Positions 54,745-63,263 of a DNA stretch of 64,000 nucleotides are shown in pieces (positions within the stretch are counted from its first letter, which is position 1; the number at the start of each line of letters is the position of its first letter). A program made the position numbers and the translations under genes. The notes below the pieces were generated by a model. It worked only from the letters and a program-made list of their open reading frames with translations. It had not been told where the DNA came from and ran no database searches. This DNA comes from CATQHS01 sp965203375 (GTDB lineage: Bacteria > Actinomycetota > Acidimicrobiia > Acidimicrobiales > Aldehydirespiratoraceae). The DNA is taken from positions 434,001 through 498,000 of the forward strand of contig OZ241886.1 of NCBI GenBank assembly GCA_965203375.1. The letters run 5' to 3'.

Positions 54745-55533
54745 CTATGGCTCCTCGGTTGCGTCGGCGGTGTTCGACGCCACCCGCCGCATGGTCTCGC
54801 CCATGCGCACCGCGTCGGACCAGGGCATCCTCCGCCCCCGCCAAGCCATCTCCTTGGTGGCCCGAACCGCCAGGGGCGCCCCAGCGCACAGGCGCTCGGC
54901 CAGGGCCCGAGCCTCGCCGAGCAGGTCATCGTGGGCTACGACCCGCCAGGCCAGGCCGATCTCGCGAGCCCGCTCGGCGTCGATGGTCTCGCCGGTCAGC
55001 AGCAGCTCCATGGCGTCGGGCCAGGCCACCCGGGCGGGCAGGCGCAAGGCGCCGACGATGGTGGGGACGCCGATGCGGACTTCGGGAAAGGCGAAGGTGG
55101 CCCGGTCGCCGGCCAGCACGAAGTCACAGGCCAGCGCGGCGGTGAGCCCGTAGCCGATGCAGGCGCCGTTGACCGCGGCGATGGTCGGCTTCCAGATCTC
55201 CATGCCCGACTCGAAGGTGGTGATGGTGGGCTGCTCCCAGAACGAGCCGGGCCACTCGCCGGTGGCGCCCTCGGGGCTCTTGAGGTCCACCCCGGCGCAG
55301 AAGGCCCGCCCCGCCCCGGTGACGATGGCCACCCAGGCCTCGTCGTCGGACCGGAAGGCCCCCCAAGCCTCGTCCAGGGCTCGGCGCATGGCGCTGTTCA
55401 CCGCGTTGAGGGCATTGGGCCGGTTGTAGGTGATGGTGGCCACCCGCCCGTCTCGCCCATAGGTGGCTGGAGCCGAAGCTCCGGCCGAAGACTTTGCGCG
55501 GTGCGGCCCCGCCCCGCCGCCGGCGCCGCTCAT
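54745..55533 (-). CDS. enoyl-CoA hydratase/isomerase (crotonase family)
   Basis: 262 aa from the ATG at 55533, overlapping the upstream protease stop as ATGA; the long open frame to 56757 is rejected. Crotonase features are TITYNRPNALNAVNSAMRRAL, the oxyanion-hole blocks AFCAGVDLKS and NGACIGYGLTAALACDFVLAG, and FPEVRIGVPTIVGALRLP. The usual Glu of the second block is replaced by Val/Pro in VRIGVP, so the reaction may be isomerase- or hydrolase-like. Translationally coupled to a serine protease, which is unusual. Confidence 0.85.
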   Translation of the reverse strand: MSGAGGGAGPHRAKSSAGASAPATYGRDGRVATITYNRPNALNAVNSAMRRALDEAWGAFRSDDEAWVAIVTGAGRAFCAGVDLKSPEGATGEWPGSFWEQPTITTFESGMEIWKPTIAAVNGACIGYGLTAALACDFVLAGDRATFAFPEVRIGVPTIVGALRLPARVAWPDAMELLLTGETIDAERAREIGLAWRVVAHDDLLGEARALAERLCAGAPLAVRATKEMAWRGRRMPWSDAVRMGETMRRVASNTADATEEP

Positions 55534-56579
55534 GGGATCGGGGGGAGATCGGCCGAGGGTTCGAGGCGCGCCTCGGGAATGAAGCTCTTGAACGCCGACT
55601 CGTAGATCGGCCCGTCGATCTGGACCTTGTAGAGGGTCCAGAGCCGCCAGATGCACTCCCACTCCCAGGAGTTGGGGTCCAGCTTGACGATGGGCAGGTT
55701 CATCTCGACCAGCTCTTCGGCGCCGAGGGTGTGGCCGTGCGAGTGGTTCTGCTCCTGCAGCGCCTCCACTAGGGCGGTCACGAAGGTCTCGGCCTGATCG
55801 GGGGTCGGAGGGTCGGACCGGTAGCCGACCACTTGGCGGATCATGGGCGCGGTGCGGTCCAGGGCCGATTTGGCCTCTTGGGCGTCGATGGCGCTCACCT
55901 CGGCCAGCAGCGCGGCCCACAGCCCGGCCAGGGCCCCGTCGGCCCTGACCGCGATCTCGGCCTGCTCGACCGCCCTCAGGATGTTCTTGGCCTGGATCCA
56001 GCGCCCGGCCAAGAACATCTGAGGGTCCACCGGACCCAGGTCGCTGGTGGGGCCGAGCCGGATCTCGTCGGCGCCCAGGGCCAGGAGGGTGGCCGCGCTC
56101 TTGGCCATGTCGGGGATGACCACCGACAGCCGGCTGCAGCGGCTCTGAAGGGAGCGGACGGCCCGGATGGCCTGCTCGGCGTTGCCGCCGGGGGATCGGA
56201 GCAGCAGATGGAGATCGCAGCCCGGGTCGATCCCGAACAGGTGCTCCTCCAGGTTGGTGACGATGTCGGAGTCGATGATGTCGATGACCACGATCAGGCG
56301 GACGCCGATGCGGGCCTCGTAAGCCCGGATCAGGTCCTGGCGCTGATACCGGTTGACGTGCTTGGCGTGGTAGAGCGGGCTCTGCGAGGGGTGCTGGTGG
56401 GCGTTCGGCTCCCCCGGCCCGAAGCCGCCGCCGGGCTCCGGGCCGGGAGACGGGCTCGGATCGCCCGCCTCTTCGGGGCCGCCGGACGGACTCGACCGCC
56501 CGCTGCCGTTGCTCGACTCTCGCTGCTCTCGAAGCGGCTGGAAGCTGTTTCTTCCTGGTCGCAGTCGACTCGACATCAT
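55530..56579 (-). CDS. SDH-type (ClpP-fold) serine protease
   Basis: 349 aa, ATG start with GGAGG 5 nt upstream. A Ser/Pro/Gly-rich 60-residue N-terminus precedes a ClpP/SppA-like fold of the serine dehydrogenase proteinase (SDH_sah) family: HLLLRSPGGNAEQA gives the oxyanion Gly-Gly, DMAKSAATLLALGADEI the catalytic Ser near residue 158, and LGPTSDLGPVDPQMFL the nearby acidic region. No signal peptide or membrane helix is seen, so it is probably cytosolic. Substrate unknown. Confidence 0.82.
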   Translation of the reverse strand: MMSSRLRPGRNSFQPLREQRESSNGSGRSSPSGGPEEAGDPSPSPGPEPGGGFGPGEPNAHQHPSQSPLYHAKHVNRYQRQDLIRAYEARIGVRLIVVIDIIDSDIVTNLEEHLFGIDPGCDLHLLLRSPGGNAEQAIRAVRSLQSRCSRLSVVIPDMAKSAATLLALGADEIRLGPTSDLGPVDPQMFLAGRWIQAKNILRAVEQAEIAVRADGALAGLWAALLAEVSAIDAQEAKSALDRTAPMIRQVVGYRSDPPTPDQAETFVTALVEALQEQNHSHGHTLGAEELVEMNLPIVKLDPNSWEWECIWRLWTLYKVQIDGPIYESAFKSFIPEARLEPSADLPPIP

Positions 56580-56668
56580 TCAAACCTCCGCCATAACCTC
56601 CGCTCCGGTCGGGCAAGTCGGCAAAGCTACTCTCCCCGGACACTCCGATACGAAGGGGGCCGACCGCA

Positions 56669-58003
56669 ATGCAGGAACCCCACGACGCGGGCGCCGGCGC
56701 CCTGAGTGCCCCGCTCTGGGCCCGCCGGGACGCATCCGTCCTCTGGCACGGGTTCACCCAGATGTCCTGCTACGAGGACTCGGCGCCGGTCATCGTGGAG
56801 CGGGGCGAGGGCCGCTACCTCTACGACGTGGACGGCCGCCGCTACCTCGACGCCATCTCGTCGCTGTGGGTCACCACGCTGGGCCACAACGACCCCGACC
56901 TGAACCGGGCCGCCCGGGACCAGCTCGACCTGATCGCCCACTCCACCCTGCTCGGCAACGGCAACACCGCGGCCGTCGCCCTGGGCGAGGCCCTGCGGGA
57001 GGTCGTGCCGGTGGACGGCGCCCGCTTCCTGTTCGCCTCCGACGGGGCGGCCGCGGTGGAGCAGGCCCTCAAGATCGCCTTCCAGTACTGGCGGAACCGG
57101 TCGGTCGCCGGCCGCACCGCCTACCTGGCCCTCGGGCGGGCCTACCACGGCGACACGGTCGGGTCGCTGTCGGTGGGCGACGGCGGTTTCGGGACCGACC
57201 TGTTCGACCCGCTGCGGTTCCCGGCGGTCCGCACCCCCGGCTACGACGACCCGGACTGGGTCCCCAAGGCGGTGGCCACCCTCGACGAGCACGGCCCCAA
57301 GCTGGCCGCGGCGGTCATAGAGCCCTTGGTCCAGGGGGCGGCCGGGATGCTGGTCACCGACCCGGACAAGGTGGCGGCCTTCGCCGAGGCGGCCCGGGCC
57401 CGGGGGGTGCTGTTGATCTGCGACGAGGTGGCCACCGGGTTCGGCCGCACCGGCGCCCTGTTCGCCAGCGACCTGTGCGGCGTCCGGCCCGACCTGATGT
57501 GTCTGGGCAAGGGCATCACCGGCGGGTACCTGCCCCTGTCGGCCACCGCCGCCTCGGCTCGGGTGCATGAGGCGTTCCTGGGCGAGGACCTCGGGCCGCG
57601 GACCTTCTACCACGGCCACTCCTACAGCGGGAACGCCCTGGCCTGCGCGGTGGCGGCCCGCCACCTCCAACTCATCGACGAGCGGGGCGTGCTGGCGGCC
57701 GCCGCCGCGGCCGGCGAGCGCCTCGGCTCGGCCCTGGCCCCGCTGGCCGCCCGCCCTGCGGTGGCCGAGGTCCGCAGGCGGGGTCTGATGGCCGGCGTCG
57801 AGTTGGCCCCGCCGCCCGGCGCGGCCCGGTGGGGCCGCAAGGTGTGCGCGGCGGCGGTGCGGGCCGGGGTGCTGCTGCGGCCCCTCGGCGACGTGGTGGT
57901 GGTGATGCCCCCGCTGACCATCGCCGATGACGAGATCGACCTCATCGCCGCGGTGCTGGCCGCCGCCATCGACGAGGTGGCCGCGGCCGAGGCGGGGCGC
58001 TGA
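56669..58003 (+). CDS. bioA: adenosylmethionine-8-amino-7-oxononanoate aminotransferase
   Basis: 444 aa, ATG start. BioA blocks are WHGFTQM at residues 26-32 (normally WHPFTQM), DAISSLWVTTLGH, FASDGAAAVEQALKIAFQYW, the PLP-Lys in CLGKGITGGYLPLSAT near 281, and GHSYSGNALACAVA. Converts 8-amino-7-oxononanoate to 7,8-diaminononanoate with SAM as amino donor. First gene of a bioA-bioF-bioD operon; bioB is not in the window. Confidence 0.93.
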   Translation: MQEPHDAGAGALSAPLWARRDASVLWHGFTQMSCYEDSAPVIVERGEGRYLYDVDGRRYLDAISSLWVTTLGHNDPDLNRAARDQLDLIAHSTLLGNGNTAAVALGEALREVVPVDGARFLFASDGAAAVEQALKIAFQYWRNRSVAGRTAYLALGRAYHGDTVGSLSVGDGGFGTDLFDPLRFPAVRTPGYDDPDWVPKAVATLDEHGPKLAAAVIEPLVQGAAGMLVTDPDKVAAFAEAARARGVLLICDEVATGFGRTGALFASDLCGVRPDLMCLGKGITGGYLPLSATAASARVHEAFLGEDLGPRTFYHGHSYSGNALACAVAARHLQLIDERGVLAAAAAAGERLGSALAPLAARPAVAEVRRRGLMAGVELAPPPGAARWGRKVCAAAVRAGVLLRPLGDVVVVMPPLTIADDEIDLIAAVLAAAIDEVAAAEAGR

Positions 58004-58011
58004 GCTGTGAC

Positions 58012-58096
58012 GGGTCCGTGATCGTGGCGGGTCCGTGACCGGGATGTGTCCGTGATCGGGATGGGTCCGTGACCGAGGTGGGGTCGTGACCGGGGG
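58012..58096. repeat. five 17-bp tandem repeats in the bioA-bioF gap
   Basis: Units at 58012, 58029, 58046, 58063 and 58080 follow GGGTCCGTGAYCGNNNN, each with a GTGA core. The GTG of bioF at 58086 lies inside the fifth unit, so every unit carries a potential GTG start. The stop-to-start gap of 82 bp is entirely this array. Confidence 0.88.
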
Positions 58097-59225
58097 CGGC
58101 TGGGACGAGGCGGTGGCCGAGGCCATGGGCGCGGTGGCCGCCGCCGACCAGTTGCGCCGGCCCCGCGACCTCGACGGGGCCGGCCCGGTCGCCGCGGAGT
58201 CCGGCCGGCCGGTCCTGTCGTTCGCCTCCAACGACTACCTGGGGCTCACCGGCCACCCGGCGGTGCGGGCCGCGGCGGCCGAGGCGGTACACCGATACGG
58301 GACCGGATCGGGATCGGCCCGGCTCATCGTGGGGTCGAGGCCGATCCACACCGACCTGGAGGCCCGCATCGCGGCCTGGCGGGGGGCCGAGGCGGCCGTG
58401 CTGTTCACCACCGGGTACGCGGCCAACCTGGGCGCGGTCGCCACCTTCGGCCGGCGGGCGTCGCTGATCTGCTCCGACGAGCTCAACCATGCCTCCATCA
58501 TCGACGGCTGCAGGCTGGCCCGGGCCCCGGTCCGGGTCTACCCCCACGGCGACGCCGCCGCCGCGGATGAACTTCTCGCCGGCGCCGACGGTCTGGGGGT
58601 GGTGGTCAGCGACTCGGTCTTCTCCATGGACGGCGACCTGGCCCCGGTGGCCGAACTGTCGGAGGTGTGCGCGGCCCGGGGCGCCCTGCTGATCCTCGAC
58701 GACGCCCACGCCGTGCTCGGCCACCCCGAGACGGTGCATCCGGAGTGCCGGACCCTGAGGGTGGGAACCCTGTCCAAGGCGGTCGGGGCCCTGGGAGGGT
58801 ATGTGTGCGGTCCCCGGCCCTACGCCGAGCTGCTGGTGAACCAGGCCCGCTCCTACATCTTCACCACCGCGCTCACCCCGGCCGCGGCCGCGGCCGCCTT
58901 GGCCGCCATCGACGTCATCGACTCGCCCGAGGGGGCGGAGCTGAAGGCCCGGCTGAGGGCCAACATCGACCGGGTCCGGCCCGGCCACCCCAGCCCCATC
59001 ATCCCCGTGGTGCTCGGCGAGGAAGCCGCGGCGGTGGCCGCCTCCGAGGTCTTGGCCGCAGCCGGGATCCTGGTGCCCGCCATCCGGCCCCCCACGGTCC
59101 CGGCCGGAACCTCCCGGCTGAGGGTGACCGTCTCAGCCGCCCACACCGGCGCCGACCTCGCCCGCCTCCTCGACGCCCTGGCCCAGGCCGGGATCCCGCC
59201 AGCAGTCGGAGGGGACCGTGGCTGA
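58086..59225 (+). CDS. bioF: 8-amino-7-oxononanoate synthase
   Basis: 379 aa, GTG start within the last of five 17-bp repeats. Alpha-oxoamine synthase features: FASNDYLGLTGHPAVRAAA, GTGSGSARLIVGSRPIHTDLE, and the PLP-Lys in VGTLSKAVGALGGYVCG near residue 231. Condenses pimeloyl-thioester with alanine. Its stop overlaps bioD by eight bases. Confidence 0.93.
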   Translation: MTGGGWDEAVAEAMGAVAAADQLRRPRDLDGAGPVAAESGRPVLSFASNDYLGLTGHPAVRAAAAEAVHRYGTGSGSARLIVGSRPIHTDLEARIAAWRGAEAAVLFTTGYAANLGAVATFGRRASLICSDELNHASIIDGCRLARAPVRVYPHGDAAAADELLAGADGLGVVVSDSVFSMDGDLAPVAELSEVCAARGALLILDDAHAVLGHPETVHPECRTLRVGTLSKAVGALGGYVCGPRPYAELLVNQARSYIFTTALTPAAAAAALAAIDVIDSPEGAELKARLRANIDRVRPGHPSPIIPVVLGEEAAAVAASEVLAAAGILVPAIRPPTVPAGTSRLRVTVSAAHTGADLARLLDALAQAGIPPAVGGDRG

Positions 59226-59970
59226 GAGGGTGGTGTTCTTCACGGGGACCGGCACCGAGATCGGCAAGACCTGGGCCGCGGCTGGCCTGGCCCGGGTGCT
59301 GCGCGAGCGGGGTCTGAAGGTTCGGGCCTGCAAGCCGGTCCAGTCCCACGATCCGGCCGAGCCGGTGCCCACCGATGCCGAGGTCCTGGCCGACGCCACC
59401 GGTCAGAGCCCCGACGCCGTGTGCCCGCCCGAGCGCACCTACCCGGTTCCCCTGGCCCCGCCCATGGCCGCGGCCAAGCTGGGCCGGGCCTGCCCCGGCC
59501 TGGACGAGCTGGCCCGGATCTGCCGGTCCGGCCCTGCCCCTGTCGGCGTGGGGGCTGGCGTCGGCGACGGTGGCGGGGTCGGCGCGGGGGGCGCTGGCGC
59601 GGGCGGCGATGGCGGGGGTGCGCCTGTCGGCGCTGGCGCGGGTGCCGCGGCGGCGAGCGCGGGCGGCGCCGGCTTGTGCATCGTGGAGGGGGTGGGGGGC
59701 CTCTACTCGCCGCTGGTCGCCGACGGCGACAACCTGGGCCTGATCGAGCGGCTCGACCCCGACCGGGTGGTGGTGGTGGCCCCGGCCGGGCTAGGCGCCA
59801 TCCACGACGTCGTGGCCTGCGCCGCCGGTCTGGCCCCTCGCTGGCCGCTGGTGTTCTTGAACCGCTTCGACCCCGGCGCCGAGGTCCACCGCCTCAACCT
59901 CGACTGGCTGACCGCGGTCCGGGGGCTGACCGCGGTGACCTCGCTTCGGGGCCTGGCCGATCATGTCTAA
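59218..59970 (+). CDS. bioD: dethiobiotin synthetase with Gly/Ala insert
   Basis: 250 aa, GTG start. Walker A-like TGTGTEIGKTWAAAGLA at residues 8-24 and VEGVGGLYSPL define BioD; ATP-dependent carboxylation of diaminononanoate to dethiobiotin. Between LARICRSGPAP and the VEG motif is a 45-residue Gly/Ala/Val low-complexity insert (GVGAGVGDGGGVGAGGAG...) absent from usual BioD, placed at a surface position before the VEG strand. The stop overlaps the next gene by eight bases. Confidence 0.9.
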   Translation: MAERVVFFTGTGTEIGKTWAAAGLARVLRERGLKVRACKPVQSHDPAEPVPTDAEVLADATGQSPDAVCPPERTYPVPLAPPMAAAKLGRACPGLDELARICRSGPAPVGVGAGVGDGGGVGAGGAGAGGDGGGAPVGAGAGAAAASAGGAGLCIVEGVGGLYSPLVADGDNLGLIERLDPDRVVVVAPAGLGAIHDVVACAAGLAPRWPLVFLNRFDPGAEVHRLNLDWLTAVRGLTAVTSLRGLADHV

Positions 59971-61120
59971 GACGGCGGCGGCGTTGGCAGTGCTGGGGCT
60001 CGCGGGGTGCGCGGCTCTGACCGCAGCCTGTCGATCGGCCTCGCCCGACGTTGTCGATGCCCCGGCTGCGACTACAGGTCCGCTGAATGCCTCAGTGGCC
60101 AAGTGGCATAACGGTCACGCCGCCGCCGTTTCCATCAACTACGACGCTCCCTTGTTCCCCTGGGGTGAGCCGGATATAAATGGGTATGTAATGGATCAGG
60201 GTCTTGTGCTCGGATATGAGCTGGTTACCGGAAGCACCTATTGGGGTCAGCCCCTCTATAGTGGCCCCAAGGATGCCAGGCTTGTATATCTATTTGAGAA
60301 TCTGATCCCCAATGGGTTCGGCTATTTCGGACACGGCCACGATCATATCGATCACGACATACTCTCCTATGAAGATGCGCTCGAATCCTTCAAGGCCAAC
60401 TATGAGACCATGGAAGACTGGGGCTTGAAGCCGGTGGCCTACTCGTATCCTAGGAATGCCGGGCAGGATGAAGAGACCCAACGAGCTTTGGAGGCGTCGG
60501 GATTTCTGAGCGGCAGGCTTCAGACCTACGAAACCGATCGTTTTTACAACGTGCCGGGTGACTCGAAGGCACCGGATGACTGGTTCGCCCTTATGGCCGT
60601 TCCGATGCAGAGCATTGAGTTCGAAACCGAGACCTTCGAGCCGTGTGAGGAATGCGTGAACGACAACACCGAGTTGGATCCCATTTTAGATGAGGCGCTG
60701 AATCGAACGGCATGGATCATATTGGTGTACCACAACATCGGCAATCCTCAAGGGTTCGGGTGGTATGACTGGGACGAGTTCCAAAAGGATGTCCGGTCAA
60801 TAGCCGAACGGGACTTCTGGGTTGCCCCAATGAACGATATAACCCTTTATGTCCGAGAAAGACAGAGGGCCTCTGTCCAAGTCGAGGTCTTCGGAGAGAC
60901 CGACGACCCGGATCGAATCGAGATGACCGTCTCCGACGGGCTGGACAACGTGGTGTTCGACCAGCCCCTGACCGTGCTGTTCGACCTGCCGGTCCACTGG
61001 GCGGGCGAGCCCTTCACGGTCGCCCAGGACGGCGAGCAGCCTGCCCGCCACGTCTTCGACGCGACGGCCGCCAGAGTCTCGCTGAAGCCGAACGAGCGGC
61101 CCTACGTGCTGCGCAAGTGA
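59963..61120 (+). CDS. polysaccharide deacetylase-like lipoprotein
   Basis: 385 aa, ATG start overlapping bioD. A signal peptide ends LAGC (Cys16; LTAAC a second option). The domain resembles the NodB homology fold: SINYDAP for the first acidic strand, FGHGHDHIDHDILS with several His for the metal site, VAYSYPRNAGQDEET, and WIILVYHNIGNP. The canonical TFDDG is altered, so activity is uncertain. The C-terminal 75 residues are a beta-rich extra domain. Middle of the gene is AT-richer than the flanking biotin genes. Confidence 0.68.
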   Translation: MSKTAAALAVLGLAGCAALTAACRSASPDVVDAPAATTGPLNASVAKWHNGHAAAVSINYDAPLFPWGEPDINGYVMDQGLVLGYELVTGSTYWGQPLYSGPKDARLVYLFENLIPNGFGYFGHGHDHIDHDILSYEDALESFKANYETMEDWGLKPVAYSYPRNAGQDEETQRALEASGFLSGRLQTYETDRFYNVPGDSKAPDDWFALMAVPMQSIEFETETFEPCEECVNDNTELDPILDEALNRTAWIILVYHNIGNPQGFGWYDWDEFQKDVRSIAERDFWVAPMNDITLYVRERQRASVQVEVFGETDDPDRIEMTVSDGLDNVVFDQPLTVLFDLPVHWAGEPFTVAQDGEQPARHVFDATAARVSLKPNERPYVLRK

Positions 61121-61157
61121 GATAAAGTCCCGACGCACTCAGATCAGGGAGGCGTCC

Positions 61158-63158
61158 ATGTCCCAGGGGTCGATCGAAGTCTACGAGAGCGAGGACCGCA
61201 CCTTCCCCCCGCCGCCGGACTTCGCGGCCGCGGCCCTCGCCGCCGACGACTCGCTGCACGCCGAGGCCTCCGCCGACTACGAGGCGTTCTGGGCCCGCCA
61301 GGCCCGAGAGTTCCTCGACTGGCACGACGACTTCCACACCACCCTGGAGTGGGACCTGCCCTTCGCCAAGTGGTTCGTCGGCGGAACCCTCAACGTCGCC
61401 CACAACTGCTTGGACCGCCACGTGGAGTCGGGCCGGGGCGACAAGGTGGCCATCCACTGGGAGGGGGAGCCCGGCGACACCCGGGCCATCACCTACCGGG
61501 AGCTGCTGACCGACGTGCAGCGGTTCGCCAACGCGCTGTTGGGGCTGGGCCTGCGCAAGGGCGACCGGGCGGCCATATACATGCCGATGATCCCCGAGCT
61601 GCCGGTGGCCATGCTGGCCTGCGCCCGCATCGGGGTGGCCCACTCGGTGATCTTCGGCGGGTTCTCGCCCGACGCCATCACCGACCGGTGCGAGGACGCC
61701 GAGGCCCGGCTGGTCATCACCGCCGACGCCGGCTACCGGCGGGGGGCGCCGTCGCCGCTCAAGCCCAACGTCGACCTGGCCCTGTCGGCCGGGGCCCCCA
61801 CCGTGGAGCACGTGGTCGTGGTGGACCGCTGCGGCACCGACCCGGCCATGGCCGAGGGCCGTGACCTGTGGTGGAGCGACCTGATGGACGAGTCGGCCCC
61901 GGTGTGCCCGGCCGAGCCCATGGACTCCGAGCAGCTCCTGTACCTGCTGTACACGTCGGGGACCACGGCCAAGCCCAAGGGCATCATGCACACCACCGGC
62001 GGCTACCTCGCCCAGGTCTGCTTCACCCACAAGTACGTGTTCGACCTCCGGCCCGACACCGACGTCTTCTGGTGCGCGGCCGACATCGGCTGGGTGACCG
62101 GCCACAGCTACATCGTCTACGGCCCGCTGGCCAACGGCTGCACCTCGGTGATGTACGAGGGCACCCCCGACACCCCCCGTCCCCCGTTCCGGGCCGGCGA
62201 CCGGGCCGCATGGCCCAAGGACCGGCTGTGGGACATCGTCGAGCGCTACGGCGTGACCCAGCTCTACACCGCCCCCACCGCCATACGCACCTTCATGAGG
62301 TGGGGCGAGGAGCAGCCCGCGGCCCACGACCTGTCCAGCCTGCGGGTGCTGGGCACGGTGGGGGAGCCCATCAACCCCGAGGCGTGGATGTGGTACCACC
62401 GCCACATCGGCGGCGAGCGCTGCCCGGTGGTGGACACCTGGTGGCAGACCGAGACCGGCGGCCACATGATCTCCCCGCTGCCCGGCGCCACCGTCACCAA
62501 GCCGGGCTCGGCCACCCGGCCCCTGCCCGGGATCTTCGCCGAGGTGGTGGGCGCCGACGGCGTTGGAGTTCCGGCCGGAGGCGGCGGCCACCTCACCGTC
62601 ACCCGCCCCTGGCCGTCGATGCTGCGGGGCATCTGGGGCGACCCGGAGCGCTACCGCCAGACCTACTGGTCCACCTACGAGGGCCGCTACTTCGCGGGCG
62701 ATGGGGCCAGGGTTGACGACGACGGCTACTTCTGGCTGCTGGGCCGGGTGGACGACGTGATGAACGTGTCGGGGCACCGCATCTCCACCACCGAGGTGGA
62801 GTCGGCGCTGGTGGACCACCCGGCCGTGGCCGAGGCCGCGGTGGTGGGGGCCAAGGACGAGATCACCGGCCAGGCCATCGTCGGCTACGTGATCCTGGTG
62901 GGCCGGGCGCAGCCCTCCGAGGAGCTGCGGGAGGAGGTCCGCGGCCACGTCGGGGTCAAGCTCGGCCCCACCGCCCGGCCCAAGGCCGTCTTCATCGTCG
63001 ATGACCTGCCCAAGACCCGCTCCGGTAAAATCATGCGGCGCCTGCTGCGCGACGTGGCCGACGGCCGGGACCTGGGCGACACCACGACCCTGGCCGACCC
63101 CGGGGTGGTGGCCGAGATCCGAGACCGGGCCGCCGCCGCGGCCGACGACGAGGAGTGA
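61158..63158 (+). CDS. acs: acetyl-CoA synthetase
   Basis: 666 aa, ATG with GGGAGGCG 5 nt upstream. Hallmarks: the family N-terminus with FWARQAREFLDW, adenylation motif YTSGTTAKPKGI near residue 265, WWQTETGGHMISPLPG for the acetate pocket, GRVDDVMNVSGHRIST, and KTRSGKIMRRLLR carrying the regulatory Lys near 622. Length and pocket Trp favour acetate. Makes acetyl-CoA from acetate and ATP in the cytosol. Stands after the deacetylase-like gene, which would release acetate. Confidence 0.93.
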   Translation: MSQGSIEVYESEDRTFPPPPDFAAAALAADDSLHAEASADYEAFWARQAREFLDWHDDFHTTLEWDLPFAKWFVGGTLNVAHNCLDRHVESGRGDKVAIHWEGEPGDTRAITYRELLTDVQRFANALLGLGLRKGDRAAIYMPMIPELPVAMLACARIGVAHSVIFGGFSPDAITDRCEDAEARLVITADAGYRRGAPSPLKPNVDLALSAGAPTVEHVVVVDRCGTDPAMAEGRDLWWSDLMDESAPVCPAEPMDSEQLLYLLYTSGTTAKPKGIMHTTGGYLAQVCFTHKYVFDLRPDTDVFWCAADIGWVTGHSYIVYGPLANGCTSVMYEGTPDTPRPPFRAGDRAAWPKDRLWDIVERYGVTQLYTAPTAIRTFMRWGEEQPAAHDLSSLRVLGTVGEPINPEAWMWYHRHIGGERCPVVDTWWQTETGGHMISPLPGATVTKPGSATRPLPGIFAEVVGADGVGVPAGGGGHLTVTRPWPSMLRGIWGDPERYRQTYWSTYEGRYFAGDGARVDDDGYFWLLGRVDDVMNVSGHRISTTEVESALVDHPAVAEAAVVGAKDEITGQAIVGYVILVGRAQPSEELREEVRGHVGVKLGPTARPKAVFIVDDLPKTRSGKIMRRLLRDVADGRDLGDTTTLADPGVVAEIRDRAAAAADDEE

Positions 63159-63263
63159 CCCGGGCGTGTTCGGCGGGTACTGTTCAGCACCCACCCGCCC
63201 ACCTCTGAGCGAGTTCGCCACCTCCGCGGGCGGGTCTGGTCCCGAAGAACGCCTCTGTCAAAT

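Noticed and set aside
58012..58096. CRISPR or iteron-type origin from the 17-bp repeats
   Set aside because: No spacers, no replication gene nearby; the units simply fill the bioA-bioF gap.
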